Translations under genes and position numbers: made by a program
Shown: in pieces, positions 21,440-33,546 of the stretch
Position numbering within the stretch: the first letter of the stretch is position 1
How the letters are laid out: each line of letters opens with the position of its first letter
The notes under the pieces: generated by a model
Seen by the model: the letters and a program-made list of their open reading frames with translations, nothing else
Databases searched by the model: none
What the model was told of the DNA's origin: nothing
Assembly: GCF_947179515.1 (NCBI RefSeq)
Contig: NC_067495.1
Location: 65,211,411-65,275,410, forward strand
From: Apodemus sylvaticus
Lineage: Eukaryota; Chordata; Mammalia; Rodentia; Muridae
DNA length: 64,000 nucleotides
Direction of reading: 5' to 3'

Positions 21440-21556
21440 ATACCGCCATGTGCCACTGTCCATGTCTCTTCATGTTTTCTCGGTGCTATGGCCCGAACCC
21501 AAAGCCTCAAGAATGCTAGTTAAGCTCTGTATGATTGAACTGCATCTTCAGCCCTT
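21440..21556 (-). mobile_element. ID/B4-type SINE, antisense
   Basis: 'tcggtgctatggcccgaacc' followed by 'gctagttaagctctgtatg' and 'catcttcagccc' follow the antisense ID (BC1-related) sequence. The left side may be a B1 part, which would make it B4. Diverged. Confidence 0.55.
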
Positions 21557-22892
21557 CTTTCTATTTAATTTTATTTCCACAGGACTTTAAGGCCCACATG
21601 TAGGTCTTGAAATAGTGTGCCTACTATTATGTAGCCTGATATCTAGTTTTTAGCTTTCAAGATCCCTCTTTACTGTTGCTAGGAATATGTGTGTTTTTTT
21701 AGTCCACTATTGGCCACCCTTCTCTTTTCTGCTCTCATAGAGCTAATGTATTTGGTGTTGTGTTATGCCTCCACTTTCTTCCTATTTCTGAGGCTGCTCC
21801 CAGGGTTGTTTTCAGATAGTTGTCACTTTGATAATCAGAGGTGTCTCAGTAATGACTGACATCAGGCCAAATCATCTATGTCTCTCTTCCCTGCTTAGTG
21901 AAGTGAACCATTACCTGGCTTTGGATTTTGGCTTCTTTCAGTCTCTGTTTTTCCATCACACTATTCCAGATTTCTCAGCTTTTGTTTTCAGTCTGATCTC
22001 CATCCTGTATGACTACTGCTAGATCTTGGCTTCATTGTGGGCTCCGCCCTGCCCTAACTTCTGGTGTAAGATGCGTCAAGATGTTGACCTCTGGCTCATT
22101 GACTTCTATTTGTCATTCACTGGGAATATCACACTAGTGTCTCTCCTTTGTCATTGCCACTGGGTATACTACTCTGGCAATTGTTAAGATCTCAGTAGGA
22201 AACAAGGATCAGTCTGCTCCTTTGGGCTTCCTGGATCACATCTCTAACCAGTCAAACCCTTTTTATCTTAGTTGCTTTGATTTACACCTGCAGGGAGGGG
22301 TTTTCACCACTTTGTGACCCTGTTTCCAGGAGCTCCTCCTCCAGGTGGGAATCATTAGACATTTGTTATCTGTTGTCTCTCCACCTAACTGTAGGTGGGA
22401 GCCGGCACACCGAAGAAGATGAGAAGGATCTTTATTGACTGCCTGGATTATGAGTTTCTCTGAGATAACAGGAGAGTTAGGAAAATGAACTCAATTCATT
22501 TTGATAGCCTGCAATTTCTGGCCACAGTCTTTGTCCTCAGACTGCCTTCGAGGGCCTATGATCTTTTTCTTCTAGCTAAGATAACATTTACAAGCACATA
22601 ATTTTCATGGCCTACCAACTAGTATGTTTTAAAGAACAGCCAGTAATGTAGTCTCACTTAGCCCTCAATAGACTGAGTCTTGAATACTCTTTCCCTAGGA
22701 TTGCTCCCTTTGAAATCCCACTGAGAGTATATTTCAGAATGTGCATCTCAGAGCTTACTCCACTAACAAATCCCTAGAAGTGAGGCTTTCCCTAGATGGA
22801 CCATGTAAGGAAAGAGAGTGTGAGGGCCCCAGGAATCTGAAATGGAGAAAAAAAGAAAACTAGATACATCAAAACTTAGACCTAGAACATTC
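21557..22892. other. Unassigned sequence, no gene seen
   Basis: About 1.3 kb without a recognisable mobile element. The longest frame is 64 codons (21828-22022) and shows no domain. Base composition is near neutral, and GT/AG splice-like signals are not organised into a plausible exon. Confidence 0.45.
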
Positions 22893-23108
22893 CTAACATC
22901 TTTTCTCACCTTATAAATGGGAAAACTGAAGCTCAAAGTGGTACCATATTTAAATTATTATAAAAATTCTACAAGGGAAATATTATCTTCTTAAATGTGA
23001 GCAAAGTCTCAGAAGACATTACACAGCTAATAAATGGTGGAGCAGAGATTCAAACAAGTATCTGTTTAATATAAAGCACATGCTTTGCCTTTTAAATCAT
23101 CCTCTATC
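22893..23108 (+). mobile_element. MIR-like ancient SINE
   Basis: 'taaatgggaaaactgaagct' is the MIR left core. 'cattacacagctaataaat', 'ggagcagagattcaaacaag' and 'gcacatgctttgcctttt' follow in the right order. About 60 bp of extra AT-rich sequence sits between core and right side, so it may carry a small insertion. Confidence 0.7.
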
Positions 23109-23411
23109 TAGAAGGAAAGGCTTTCCAGAAGAGGAGAGATTTGAGATTGGTCCTAATGACAAAATGGGCTTTGGATAGATTGAACAAAAGAAGCAGAATG
23201 TACTTCAGTAATAGCAAATATGACAGTGAAGGCGTTGGAGACCAGCACAGAGATGGAAGGGGCTCAAAGAGAAACTACTTTGAGAATCTGTAGTCAGAGT
23301 TCAGAAACAGATTGCATTTAGAATCCGGGAACTTGTATTCGGAACCATTCCACCTTTGTCTCTGTCTTCTCCCTTCACTCGCATATCCAACTGCTCTTCA
23401 GCTTCACTACC

Positions 23412-23795
23412 TGTTATGATTTCGATTTTGTTCTCCTATAAGGGTTTATGTGCTTATTTCATGGCCCACAGTGTGAGGATATGGGAGATTATGGAAGCTT
23501 CAAGAAGTTGAGCCAAGTGGGAAGCTCTTAGATCATTGGGAGTGTCACCTTCCTAAGAAAATGCTGGTCTCCTAGAGTAACAGTGAGTTACTTAACCTTT
23601 GAATCATGCTTTGGCTTTCTGTCTAGTATGTGATATTTTCTTGCTCCCGAATGCAGTTCCTTAACCTGGCTGTCAACAGAACTGAACTACTGCCAGTTCT
23701 ATACACTTAAACCTCCAGAACTGAGAGCTAAATAAACCTTTATAAAGTTGCCTGGCCTCAGATATTAATTATTAGAATGAAAATGGGCTAATGCA
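23412..23795 (+). mobile_element. MaLR LTR, sense
   Basis: Starts TGTTATGATTT, ends ...CTAATGCA, so it has TG/CA ends. The body has 'tcaagaagttgagccaagtg', then 'agctaaataaacctttataa' with AATAAA at 23733. It resembles mammalian MaLR LTRs rather than the youngest rodent ones. I see no clear 5-bp TSD. Confidence 0.65.
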
Positions 23796-23841
23796 CCTCT
23801 CCAGTGCCTAGAACATTGCCTGTAGAAAGAACTCAAAAACT

Positions 23842-24064
23842 TCTGTAGAGAGATGGATCAGTGGTTAAGAGCTCTTGGTGCTCTTGTAGAGAACCAAGTT
23901 CAGTTCCTAACATGTGAGTGGTGGCTCACAACCCCCCTGTATCTCTAGTTCTTTCAGTTGATGCAACCCTTCTTCTAAATTACATGTGGATCACATAACA
24001 TACACACAACATTCATACATGTAAAAGCATCCATGCACATAATAGAATAAATCTTTAAAAATTA
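23842..24064 (+). mobile_element. B3 (B2-family) SINE
   Basis: 'agagatggatcagtggttaa' is the tRNA-derived left part with A box. The B-box side follows at 'aagttcagttcctaacatg'. The right part has 'gtggctcacaacccccctgt' and an AATAAA-containing A-rich tail near 24044. The extended middle fits B3. Confidence 0.8.
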
Positions 24065-24416
24065 AAGAAATATTTGTTCATCAAATGAGTAATTCTTGAC
24101 CTACCTTATAGTATCTATATAATGTAAGTTTGGTCTTATTACTTGTTGTCTGGTGAAACAGTAGCTTACCAACTAGAAAGATCTACCATTCTAAACTACG
24201 GACTGCAGACATAAGGGAGGGATGGCTCTTAGTCTATCTCTGCTTAAACTTTTAAGTATTCGAGATGTACAGCTTTCCTTACTTCAAATCACTAGCTCAT
24301 GTCTTAGTGTCAACCTATTCTGTAATTTGACTCTTGTCAACTAGAACTAAATGCCTTGAATTTTTGACTGGTTATGGGGGTTACCTTATGGAATTTGTTG
24401 GAACCAGCTAGTAGAC

Positions 24417-24777
24417 TGGGGGTTTGAATGAGAATATTTCCTAATGTCTCATGTATTTGAGCACTTGGTCACTAATTGGTGGTGCTATCTGGGAAAGTTT
24501 TAGATGTATGGCCTTGTTGGAGGAAGCATGTCACTGGATGTGAGCTTTGAGTGTTTAAAGACTCAAGAACTTTCCAATTGCTCTCTTTGTATCATGTTTC
24601 AGCCCTTGGCTTGCTGATCCAGCTGCCATTCTGGCCACCTACTACCATGCCTCCCCACCATGACAGTGATGAACACTTAATTGTCTGAAACCATAAGCCC
24701 AAACATACCCTTCTTTCTCTAACTTGCCATGGTCATAGTATTTTAGCAGAACATCAGAAAGAAAAGTAGCTAACACA
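24417..24777 (+). mobile_element. MaLR (MT/ORR1-type) LTR, sense
   Basis: 'ggtttgaatgagaatatttc' at the start, 'atggccttgttggaggaag' at 24509, and 'tagctaacaca' at the end match the MT/ORR1 layout. It is diverged; no clear TSD. Confidence 0.7.
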
Positions 24778-25104
24778 GCTGTGCTTGAATTTTATACTGT
24801 CCTATCTTGGCTTTAGAATGCCTAGCCCAATCTGCACATTTAGGTAAGATCTACTCCATCACTGACCCTTTCTTTCTCAGATTCAATCCCCAATGGGGCT
24901 CCTTTTTTGTCTGGAATAAAGATGAAGAGTAAGAGTGGAAAAGGCTTTAGGCACTGTCATCAGTTCTGTTGGTTTTCTATGGAGCCTTTCAAGTTGTTTA
25001 TATGATGGTTCTACTTTACCTTATGCTCATAAACAACATCTCAGCTTCTATGAAAAATTTCATGGAACCACGTGTCTACCTGGTATCAGTACTTGCCCAA
25101 AAGC

Positions 25105-25238
25105 AGAAAGAAAGGAAGAAAGAAAGAAAGAAAGAAAGGAAGGAAGGAATGAAGGAAGGAAGGAAGGAAAGATGAAAGGAAGAAAGGAAGGAAGGAAGAA
25201 AGGAAGAGAAAGAAAGAAAGAAAGAAAGAAGAAAGAAA

Positions 25239-25284
<46 letters not shown>

Positions 25285-25312
25285 AGAAAGAAAGGAAGCA
25301 AGCAAGCAAGCT
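25105..25312. repeat. Purine microsatellite (GAAA/GAAG)n
   Basis: About 208 bp of GAAA, GAAG, AAGG and finally AAGC units with A/G on one strand throughout. It generates long Lys/Arg/Glu frames on one strand and Phe/Leu/Ser frames on the other. These are low-complexity artefacts, not genes. Confidence 0.95.
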
Positions 25313-25324
25313 ATATGTCCGATA

Positions 25325-25920
25325 ATGTTTCATCTTGAATATCAACTAGACTTAACTGAGAACTGCCTAAGAGTTTAGGAATTTTCAGAAAGGTTAAACT
25401 AAAGGGGAACAGTCTTGCCTTGAGTGTGGGTGGCACCATCTGCAGGCCCATTTGAAGCAAAAGTAGAAAGCCAGTTAGCACTAACATCTCTGCTTCCTGG
25501 TTATTAAAATCCGAGATGCTCTGCTCTGCCATGTCCTTCCGATGCATGTCCTGAATCCTTGACCCTGTATAACTCCACCTCCTTTAAGTTCTGGTTGGAC
25601 ATTTTGTCACAGAAAGGAGAGGGCTGAAAATGTAGGTAGTACAGTGGGATCATTTCTGAAACCACCTGAATTTGTAATACCGAAGCCTTTTTGTAAGGGT
25701 TTTGGAAAAGTTTAGAGGTGTGAATTACAGAAGGCCTAGAATACTGTAGACAGAGCTTAGGAGGCCATTCTGGTGGGAGGGCAGAAGGCAAAAATGCTGA
25801 TGAGAAAGCAGATGAAAAGCAGGATACTCGCAGGGTTTCAGATCTGAAGGAGACTCCCAAACCCTTGTTACTCATTCAGCTGAAATTCAGTCCAGATTCT
25901 GACAGTGTTTGCCTTTGACT
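25325..25920 (+). mobile_element. MaLR LTR end and internal region, sense
   Basis: The first part ('ggttaaactaaaggggaac', 'gtgtgggtggcaccatctg') resembles a MaLR-type LTR in sense. From about 25605 the text switches to MaLR internal phrases, for example 'aggaggccattctggtggg' at 25769. No open coding frame. The LTR/internal border is roughly 25600. Confidence 0.5.
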
Positions 25921-26345
25921 GAATGTATATTTTCTTTTACTATATTTTGACATTTAAAGCCTGACATTTAAAGAATTTTCAAATTAACCCCACTGGTAAC
26001 TTCTGAATTAATGTTATATCTAAAATAATTATTTATAAAAATTCATTATTTTGTGAATGATGAAATGTTTCTGAATAATTGTGGAGAGGTTTTCGTTAAT
26101 TTTTCTTGGTTTTTGTTTATTGGATTTGTTTAATTTTTATACATTATGTGTATAGAGAAGTTTTAGGTAAATATTTGTAATTAATTGTGGAAATCCAGCA
26201 TTGTATAGTTGTTAATTTACTTTACCTTTGTATAATTTCAAGCAGACAGGAAAGATGCAAGAATAATCTAGGAGCTCCCATATACCTTTCTTGTAGATTG
26301 GGTTACTACTGTTAATAGTTTATCTTACTTGTTTTATCATTTCAC
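25921..26345. other. AT-rich stretch, possible L1M remnant
   Basis: About 425 bp of AT-rich sequence. The phrase 'ggagctcccatatacctttc' around 26271 recalls antisense ancient mammalian L1 (L1M). The rest is unassigned. Confidence 0.35.
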
Positions 26346-26349
26346 TTAT

Positions 26350-26819
26350 CTATAACTGCATAATAAATCACTCTAAAGTGACTGTCTACAGAAAACAAAT
26401 GTTTTTTCATTGTTCTGGAGGTTTGCTGGGCTCAGCTGATTAGTTCCTCTGCTGGCCTCACTCCAAGGTTCTGTAGCAGCTGGTTGTCCGGGGGACTGGG
26501 AGGGACTGCCCTTTCCATTTAGCTTATCTACTTGGTCTCCCCATCAGGGCACTCAGAATTCTTACCTGTTAGTTCAAGCCTCCTAAAGCACTGAAGGGGA
26601 AGGTACTTGGCCTTTTAAATGTATGATCTTGGAATGGAATGCTCACCTGTACAGTCATCTATTGACTCACTCAAGTCGCAAGCCATTTCAGATCCATGTG
26701 GAAGGAAGTTACCTTAAGACATTTATTAAAAATCATGTGGCCCAGTTGAGAGAGACAATAGAAAGCTTCTGGGACAATCTCCTCCCCCACCTCCCCAAAA
26801 TAACAATCTAGACAGGAAG
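26350..26819. mobile_element. Ancient mammalian LTR-like repeat
   Basis: 'ataactgcataataaatcac', 'tgttctggaggtttgctgg' and 'gctcagctgattagttcctc' follow in the order of a widespread ancient mammalian interspersed repeat that I cannot name precisely. Diverged, non-coding. A tiny L1 has inserted at its right edge. Confidence 0.45.
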
Positions 26820-26837
26820 CCTTCAAAGAGAACTCTT

Positions 26838-26918
26838 TTTTTCTTTTTTTTTTTATTAAATATTTTTATTTTCTATATTCTTTGTTTACATTCCAAATGA
26901 TTTCCCCTTTCCCAGATC
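26838..26918 (-). mobile_element. 81-bp L1 micro-insertion with 18-bp TSD
   Basis: Only the last ~50 bp of an L1 3' UTR plus tail, antisense ('tgtttacattccaaatgatt' next to oligo-T). The TSD CCTTCAAAGAGAACTCTT is perfect (26820-26837 and 26919-26936). This is an L1 integration that stalled almost at once during reverse transcription. Confidence 0.95.
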
Positions 26919-27059
26919 CCTTCAAAGAGAACTCTTAAAAATTGTGATGAGGATGGTGAAGTATAGCTCTCTACAACTGATGGCTACTGGTGGAGGCAGT
27001 GCTGGGGAAGGAATCACTTTTCTTTAAGGGGCTGGCCACTGGGAGTTTGACAATATACT

Positions 27060-27222
27060 AGTGACTAGATAGACAACAAAACTGGACTTACTTTTGTTTT
27101 TATCTTATTTTGGAGGAGAGGCCACAAGGGGTGGAGGCAGACCTGGGAGGATGGGAAGCAAGGGTGATAAGGGTGCATCATGTGAAATTCCCAAATAATC
27201 AATACAAATATTAGGTTAAAAA
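27060..27222 (+). mobile_element. Old L1 3' end, sense
   Basis: The end 'ttcccaaataatcaataca' followed by an A-rich tail recalls the 3' terminus of an older rodent L1. The upstream G-rich part (27115-27175) fits a 3' UTR. The left border is unclear. Confidence 0.5.
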
Positions 27223-27233
27223 ATTATGTGGTT

Positions 27234-27410
27234 GGGCTGGAGAGTTGGCTCAGTAGTTCACACGGCTTAGCTCACTGATTGCTCTTCTAGAGTTCAATTC
27301 CCAGCAACTACATTCCCACCATGTATAATGTGATCGGATGCCTCTTTCTGGCATGCAGGTGTATATGCAGATAGAGAACTCATAAATATAAAATAAATAA
27401 ATATTTAAAA
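27234..27410 (+). mobile_element. B2 SINE
   Basis: Begins 'gggctggagagttggctcag' (tRNA-derived A-box region), with the B-box side at 'agagttcaattcccagc'. The right part ends in AATAAA-type A-rich repeats. Flanks AAAATTATGTGG and AAAATTAAGTGG look like a TSD with one mismatch. It contains a 17-bp insertion-like segment after 'cagtagttc'. Confidence 0.9.
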
Positions 27411-27699
27411 AAATTAAGTGGTCATACTGGTGCCTCAAATTTTATGCCAACATACTAAGATGTATTCAAGACTTCTCTTTTCTATTTTGTATCTCTATTC
27501 TGCAAATGAAAGACATTTGACTTATGTTTCACAATTATTTGCATTAACATTCCAGAATTTCTGTCATGTATCACCATGAGAAACAAATCTACCCACTCCA
27601 GTTCAATGTATGTTAGAAATGTGTGTTAATTCATTTTAGTAATATTTACAGATCATGAAATATACAGATGCAAAAGCTTAAACAGTTTACTTTAGACAG

Positions 27700-29550
27700 G
27701 ACAAATTTTTGCTTGACAGTTTTGTGGGTGGCTTGATGTCCTTATCTTTCCACTGGAGGTCCTGTGTGACTACAGGAAGTGTCCTCTTTGGGTTCCATGT
27801 CTCCACTGTTAGGCATCTTTGCTAAGGTCACCCACATTGACTCCTAGGAGTTTCCACCATCTCATGTCTCTGGGACTTTCTAAAGATTACCCCCAGGCCC
27901 CCCACTCCAGGCAGCTGCAGATTTCCTTCATTCTCCTGGCTCTCCAGGTTTCTCTCCTGTCTCTCCACACACGTGATACTTCCCCCATTCTCCTCCCCCT
28001 ACCTCCCCCACCCACTTACCTCCCTCTCTTTGCCTCCTATTACATTTTGTTCCCCCATCTAAGTGTGATTCAAGCATCCTCACTTGGGCCTTCCTTCTTC
28101 TTTAACTTTGTTATGGTCTGTAGGGTGTATCGTGGGTATTCTGTGCTTTATGGCTAAAATCCACTTATAAGTAGATACATACCATGCATGCCCTTTTGGG
28201 ACTGGGTTACCTCACTCAGGGTGATATTCTCAAGTTCCATGTGCCTGCAGAATTCATGATGTCTTTGTTTTTAATAGCGGTGTAGTATTCCATTGTGTAA
28301 ATGAACCACATTTTTCTGTATCCATCCTTCAGTTCAGGGGCATTTGAGCTGTTTTCAGTTTCTGTATATTATAAATAACGCTGATATGAATGTAGTATGG
28401 TGGAGCATCTTTTAGGCATATGCCTAGTAGTGATTTTGCTGAGTCTTGAGGTAGGACTATTCTGGATTTTCTGAGAAACTGCCAAATTGATTTCTAAAGT
28501 GATTGTACAAGTTTACACTCCCACCAGCAATGGAGGAGTGTTCCCCTGCTCCACATCTTCACCAACATGTGCTGCCCTTTGAGTTTTTGATCTTAGCCAT
28601 TCTAATTAGTGTAAGAGCTTCATGTACGTATATAGACATGTCCTTCTTTAGGCTAGGGAAATTTTCTTCTATGATGTTGAAAATATTTTTTTGGATATTT
28701 GAGCTGGGAATCTTCTCCAGCTTCTATTTCTATTATTCTAAGGTTGGGTCTTTTCATAGTATTACAGATTTCCTGAGTGGTTTGTATCAGGAACTTTTTA
28801 GCATTTTCGCTGACTGATTTATCTTTTTTTTCCTATTATATCTTCTATCCCTGAGATTCTCTCTTCCATCTCCTGTATTCTATCAGTGATGCTTATGTCT
28901 GTAGTTCCTGTTCTCTTACTAGGTTTTCCACATTCTGGAGTCCCCCAGTTTGTGTTTTCTTTATTGCTCCTATTTCCATCTTTAGGTCTTGAACAGCTTT
29001 ATTCATTTCCTATTCACCTATTTGTATTTTCTCGTATTTCTTTAAGAGATTTAATCTTTTCCTTGTGAAAGGTCTCTATTATCTTCATAAGATTGGATTT
29101 AAAGTCAATTTTGTGATTTAGCTGTGTTGGAATATCCAGGGCTTGCTGTAGTGGGATAGCTGGGCTCTGGTGAGGCCATGTTGCCCTTGCTGTTTCTTGT
29201 TGATTGTGCTCTTATGCTGGCCATTAGCCAACTGGCTTTCACAGCTATTACAGGGTTAAATGCTGATTTTTAAGTTTATCTGTTTTGGATGGGTGAATGT
29301 TTTGATGTCCACCCCCCCTTGGTTTTTGTTTCCTTTCTGTCTTTTGGACTGAGTGCCCTACAGTTCTGGTGACCAGCAAGTCTTTAGGTCTAATAGGGTG
29401 TCTCCCCTGGAGTTTTTGTGGCCTGCATAGCTTCTAGGATTTTGGGCGCAAACCTTGCTTCTGTGGTCCCCAGTAGTACCATGGCCTGAGTCCCTGGTAC
29501 ACGTGTGGCCTCATAGAAAGCCCCATCTTCTTCAATGTTCCCTAAGCTTT
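27700..29550 (-). mobile_element. L1 with most of ORF2 missing, antisense
   Basis: 27700-28616 is antisense 3' UTR and ORF2 C-terminus. At 28616/28617 the text jumps to antisense ORF1 and, from about 29180, 5' UTR ('ggcctgcatagcttctagg'). The 3 kb or so of ORF2 in between is absent. The sense order of the remaining parts is correct (5' UTR, ORF1, ORF2 end, 3' UTR). It can be one L1 with an internal deletion, or two insertions side by side. Confidence 0.6.
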
Positions 29551-31005
29551 AAAGCATATACTGTAAATATCTTGTTTGGAGCTGAGAAACCAATGGCCTG
29601 TTATTATCAGCATCTTGAGCAATTATGAGTCTCTGCATTTAGTGTCATTCACTGGAGCTTCTCTGAGGAAGTCTGAGAGTAGGTTTGTCTATGTGTATAA
29701 ATAAAAAATGCTTAGGAGATAGTTGTATGCCTTGTCAATTTAGCTAAGCAGTGGTAAGCCATTTTACTTAATCTTTAAGACATATGATTTCATAAGTTTA
29801 TTGATTTGAGTTGTGTACTTTAAATATTCTAGATATTAATCTCTGTCACACATATTGCTATCAAACAGTTTTGCCCCTTCTGTCAGCTATCATTATGTTT
29901 CCTTTGCTTTATGAACAACCTATTATATCATGCATTCATATTATTTTTATTTCCTGAGCTCCTGAGTCTTTTTCAAAATCTCTGCATACTTCTATATCTT
30001 GAACCAATTCTTTTATCATTTTTTCTAACAGTTTTATAGTTTCAATTATTACATGAAAGTCTTTGATCTATTTTGAATGGATTTTTTTAGTACAAGGCAA
30101 GAGATAAAAATTTGCCTTCTGTGGTGGGCTGAATATGCTTGGCCCATGAAGAGTGGCACTATTAGGAGGTGTGTCCTTGTTAGAGTAGGTGCATCTTGTT
30201 AGAGGAAGTGTGTTACTGTGGCCATGGTCTTTGAGACCCTCCTCCTTTGCTGCTTGGAAGCCAGTCTTCTGACTGCCTTTGGATCAAGACTCCTCTACCA
30301 CCATACCTGCCTGAACACTGCCGTGCTTCCCACCAAGATAATGAATTCAACCTCTGAATATGTAAGCCAGGCCCATTTAAATGTTGTCCTTTATGAAAGT
30401 TGCCTTAGTCATGGTGTTGTTTTATAGCAATAGAAACCCTAAGACACCTTCATTCTTTTATGGGTAAATATCTAGTTTTGAAAGAGGTTATCTCTTTATT
30501 ATTATTTTTTTTGTGTGTGTGTGTGTGTGTGTGTCTTTGTAAAAACTATGTGGTTTTTGCCACAGGGGTTTATTTCTGAGTCTTCTATCCCATTAATCTA
30601 TATTTCTCTTTTTCTTCTAGTACTATGCTGCTTTTATTAGTATTATTGTATGACTTGAAATGAGGTATTGTGATAACCTGACTTTTGTTTAATATCGCTT
30701 CATCTAAAAATGGAGTTGTATTATTCCATGAACTTTAGTACTTCTTTTTATGTTGTTAGAGAATGTCATTGTAATTGTGGGGAGAGGGTGGCAATAACAT
30801 TGAATCTATAGATTCCTCCTAATAATAAAGCTGATTTCATTATATTAATTTTGACAATCCATGAGTGTAGTATTTCCATTTTCTAGCGAAGTCTTCAATT
30901 TCTTTGGTGCATACAAATGTTCACTGAGGTAGGATTTCATTTCCTTGGTGAGATTTATTATGATTTTTTTATCTTATTAGAATATATTCATTATATATAG
31001 AATTT
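29551..31005 (-). mobile_element. Old L1 ORF2, antisense
   Basis: Decayed antisense ORF2 from about 29820 ('tttgatctattttgaatgg' at 30063), interrupted by a sense MaLR LTR at 30120-30446 and resuming to about 31005. A (GT)n tract lies at 30513-30534. The first 270 bp are unassigned. No useful open frame. Confidence 0.65.
30120..30446 (+). mobile_element. MaLR (MT-type) solo LTR
   Basis: Complete sense LTR: TGTGGTGGGCTGAATATG at the start, ...CCCTAAGACA at the end. The perfect 5-bp TSD CCTTC is at 30115-30119 and 30447-30451. It lies inside an antisense L1 that continues on both sides. Confidence 0.9.
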
Positions 31006-31395
31006 TGTTTCATTGTGACAATGTTATAAATATACATAATATATTTCTATCACATTCACACCCATTATTCTCTCTTGTACCCCCCCCCCACTCTTGGTGA
31101 TTCTGTTCCTCTTCCTGAGTAATCCCTCACATACTTTCATGGTATTTTGTTTGTTTGTTTTTGTTTTGTTTTATTTTGGTTTTTTAGTGTGTGGCTCAAT
31201 ACATTTCATTAGTATTGTTTACAGAAGCATGGCAATCTTGTCCGTGGCTTCACCACTGAATAGAATATCTTTCTCACATTAACTACATAAACCTTCAGGG
31301 TTGAATATGGAACCATGAGACATGATGAGATATTGATTCCCCTAATTTTGTGTGGGTCTTGTGTAGGCGATCACACCTACTATGAGTTCAAAACT
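31006..31395 (-). mobile_element. L1 3'-UTR-like sequence, antisense
   Basis: Contains a C-run (31081-31090), a T/G-rich stretch, and 'ttgtgtgggtcttgtgtagg' near 31350. This is a rodent repeat I associate with antisense Lx-type 3' UTR, of the same kind as 6944-7235. Non-coding. Confidence 0.5.
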
Positions 31396-31439
31396 CTAAC
31401 AGATACTCCACTGAGTTAGAAAAATGTAAAATGAACAGA

Positions 31440-32545
31440 TGAGTTTCTTCCATACCATTAAAGTTAAACCAATAATAGGTTAAGAACTTAAGCAGAATCA
31501 TAACAAATAGAAAAATTTAAACAGTAAGAAAAAGCCTTCTATGTGAAAATGAAAAGTCCAGGTTCAAATAGATTTATAGCAGAATTCTACCAGACATTAA
31601 AAGATCAACAATCAATACCTCTTAAATTAAAAAAGGAACACTTCCAAATTTCTTCAATAAAGCCAGTATTACTCTAATATCAAAAACCAGGTAAAGACTA
31701 AACAACTGTCTGGTATGAGGCCTTGAAATATATAGAGCAGAGGACTTCCTGGTCTGTCCTCAGTGAGAGAATAGGCACCTCACCCTCAAGAGACTTGAGT
31801 TCCCAGGGAGTAGGAAGACCTGGAATGGTGGGTAAGGGTGGGGACTTCCTCCTGGAGACAGAGGAGGAGAAATGTGATGAGGAACTGTTGGAAGGCAGAC
31901 CGGGAGGGGTATAATGACTGGACTGTCAAAAAAAGATTAAAGATAATTTTTAAAAAATAGAAAAATTATAGGTCAACATACTAGATGAACATGGATGCAA
32001 AAATCTTCAATAAAACATTTGCAAACCCAATACAGGAATATATCCAAAAGGTCAACATGATCAAAGTAACTTTATTCATGAGATTCTTGGATGGTACAAT
32101 ATATGCCAATAAAGTTAATAAATCATAAAAATGATTTAAAGTAAAAACTCACATGATTGTATCAATAAATGAAGAAAAGGCCTTTTGACAAAATCCACCA
32201 TGATTTCATGATAAAAGTCCTACAGAGAGTAGGACTGGAGGGATTACAACTCAACATAATCTTAAATGGAAAAAAAACCTTGAAGGAATGTAATTAAAAT
32301 TTGGAACAAGACAGAGGTTTTTATTATTCCCACTCCTTTCCAATATAATGCTTCAATTGCTCGTTAGAGCCATGAGACAAGAGAAGGGAGTTAAAGGATA
32401 TAAATAAGAAAAACAAATCAAATTATCCTTATTTGCAGGTGATATTACACCTAAGAGACCCCACATATTTCACCAGAAAACTTATAGAAATAATTAACAC
32501 TTTCAGGATACAAAATCAACTTACAAAAATTTTACCAGACTATAT
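31440..32545 (+). mobile_element. Old L1 ORF2, sense
   Basis: Sense ORF2 in decay, recognised by 'gcagaattctaccagacat' at 31579, 'catggatgcaaaaatcttc' near 31989, and a degenerate reverse-transcriptase active-site region ('ttatttgcaggtgatatta', 32429-32447). In that region the first Asp codon of the Asp-Asp pair reads GGT (Gly). It is split by an L1 3' end at 31706-31950 and cut off by an ERV LTR at 32546. Confidence 0.65.
31706..31950 (+). mobile_element. L1 3' UTR end, sense, nested
   Basis: 'gactggactgtcaaaaaaag' and the A-rich end are a rodent L1 3' terminus. The preceding 'cagagaggac...gagacttgag' zone is its 3' UTR. It interrupts sense ORF2. TSD not resolved. Confidence 0.6.
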
Positions 32546-32978
32546 TGACCCACCAGCCACCCAAGTAATGACATGGAGACCTCTGATTTTTTATGAAAGC
32601 ATGGCCTTAGCTGGCTTGTTCCCAACTAGATGGCATACCTTAAGTGAACCCATTTATACTAATCTGCATTTTGACACGTGGCTCTTTACCTCTCCTTAGT
32701 ATTGACACCTGTTTCTTCCTCTGTATCTGGCCGGTGAATGCCCTGCACCTGATTCTTTCCCAGAATCCTATCTCTGCCGGAGGTTCCACCTATCCTCTCC
32801 TGCTTTGTTATAGGCTAATCAGCTCTTTATTAAACCAATAGGAAGGTTATAGAGAATGTGTTTGCAAAACACTGAGACAATACCAAAGTCTGGCCTGTAC
32901 TCGATTCTCTGAATAGAAATAAACATTTGAATAAAACAAAGACAACCTTTATACAGTGCACAAGAGATTATCCCAACA
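32546..32978 (-). mobile_element. ERV 3' LTR, antisense
   Basis: 433 bp with TG/CA ends. Read on the minus strand it starts TGTTGGGATAATC and has AATAAA in 'ggtttaataaagagc'. It is preceded by the purine run GAAGGAGA, which fits a polypurine tract (32979-32986 region). Internal retroviral sequence follows on the right, so this is the 3' LTR of an antisense element. Subfamily not assigned. Confidence 0.7.
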
Positions 32979-33546
32979 TCTCCTTCGTTTAGTCCAATAA
33001 AAGGCTCTTTCTCTAACATTAATAAACTATATACAATAAGAACAATTATAAAACTATCAAGTATTTGGCAACCTTGCAGAAAGTACTCAACTATATATCT
33101 CATCTTAGTGAGTCCAAAGTTCTGTACCTAAGACACTTTCTATCATAATTTGCATTTATCAACCTAAAAATGTCTTTTTAGACTTTAAGACATTTTCTTA
33201 GATCCTAAACAACTTAAGCTTATATATGAGACTATAACTATCTAGTCTTAAACCCCATTAGAGACCTGAGGATAAATATTTCCTGAGTAAACAGAAGTGT
33301 AAATCAAGCAGTTTCCAAACTATAGAAATGACAGACTGCTGGCTGCCTGGACAGGCAGCCAAGAATCCTCTACAATGCTAGGGAATCTGTCTTTGTCCTG
33401 CAGGCCCAAAATATCTGACAGACTTTTTGTGAAGCAGGAATTATGAAGGACTGGCCTACCTGTCTTGGCAAAGCTTGGCAGTTGACTTCCTCCATGTCCT
33501 GCTTGCCCATGGTTTGGACAACATGTTGTCTGCAGTTGAGGCAAGG

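Noticed and set aside
24935..25378. 147-codon Lys/Arg/Glu-rich frame
   Set aside because: Produced by the GAAA/GAAG microsatellite; no domain outside it.
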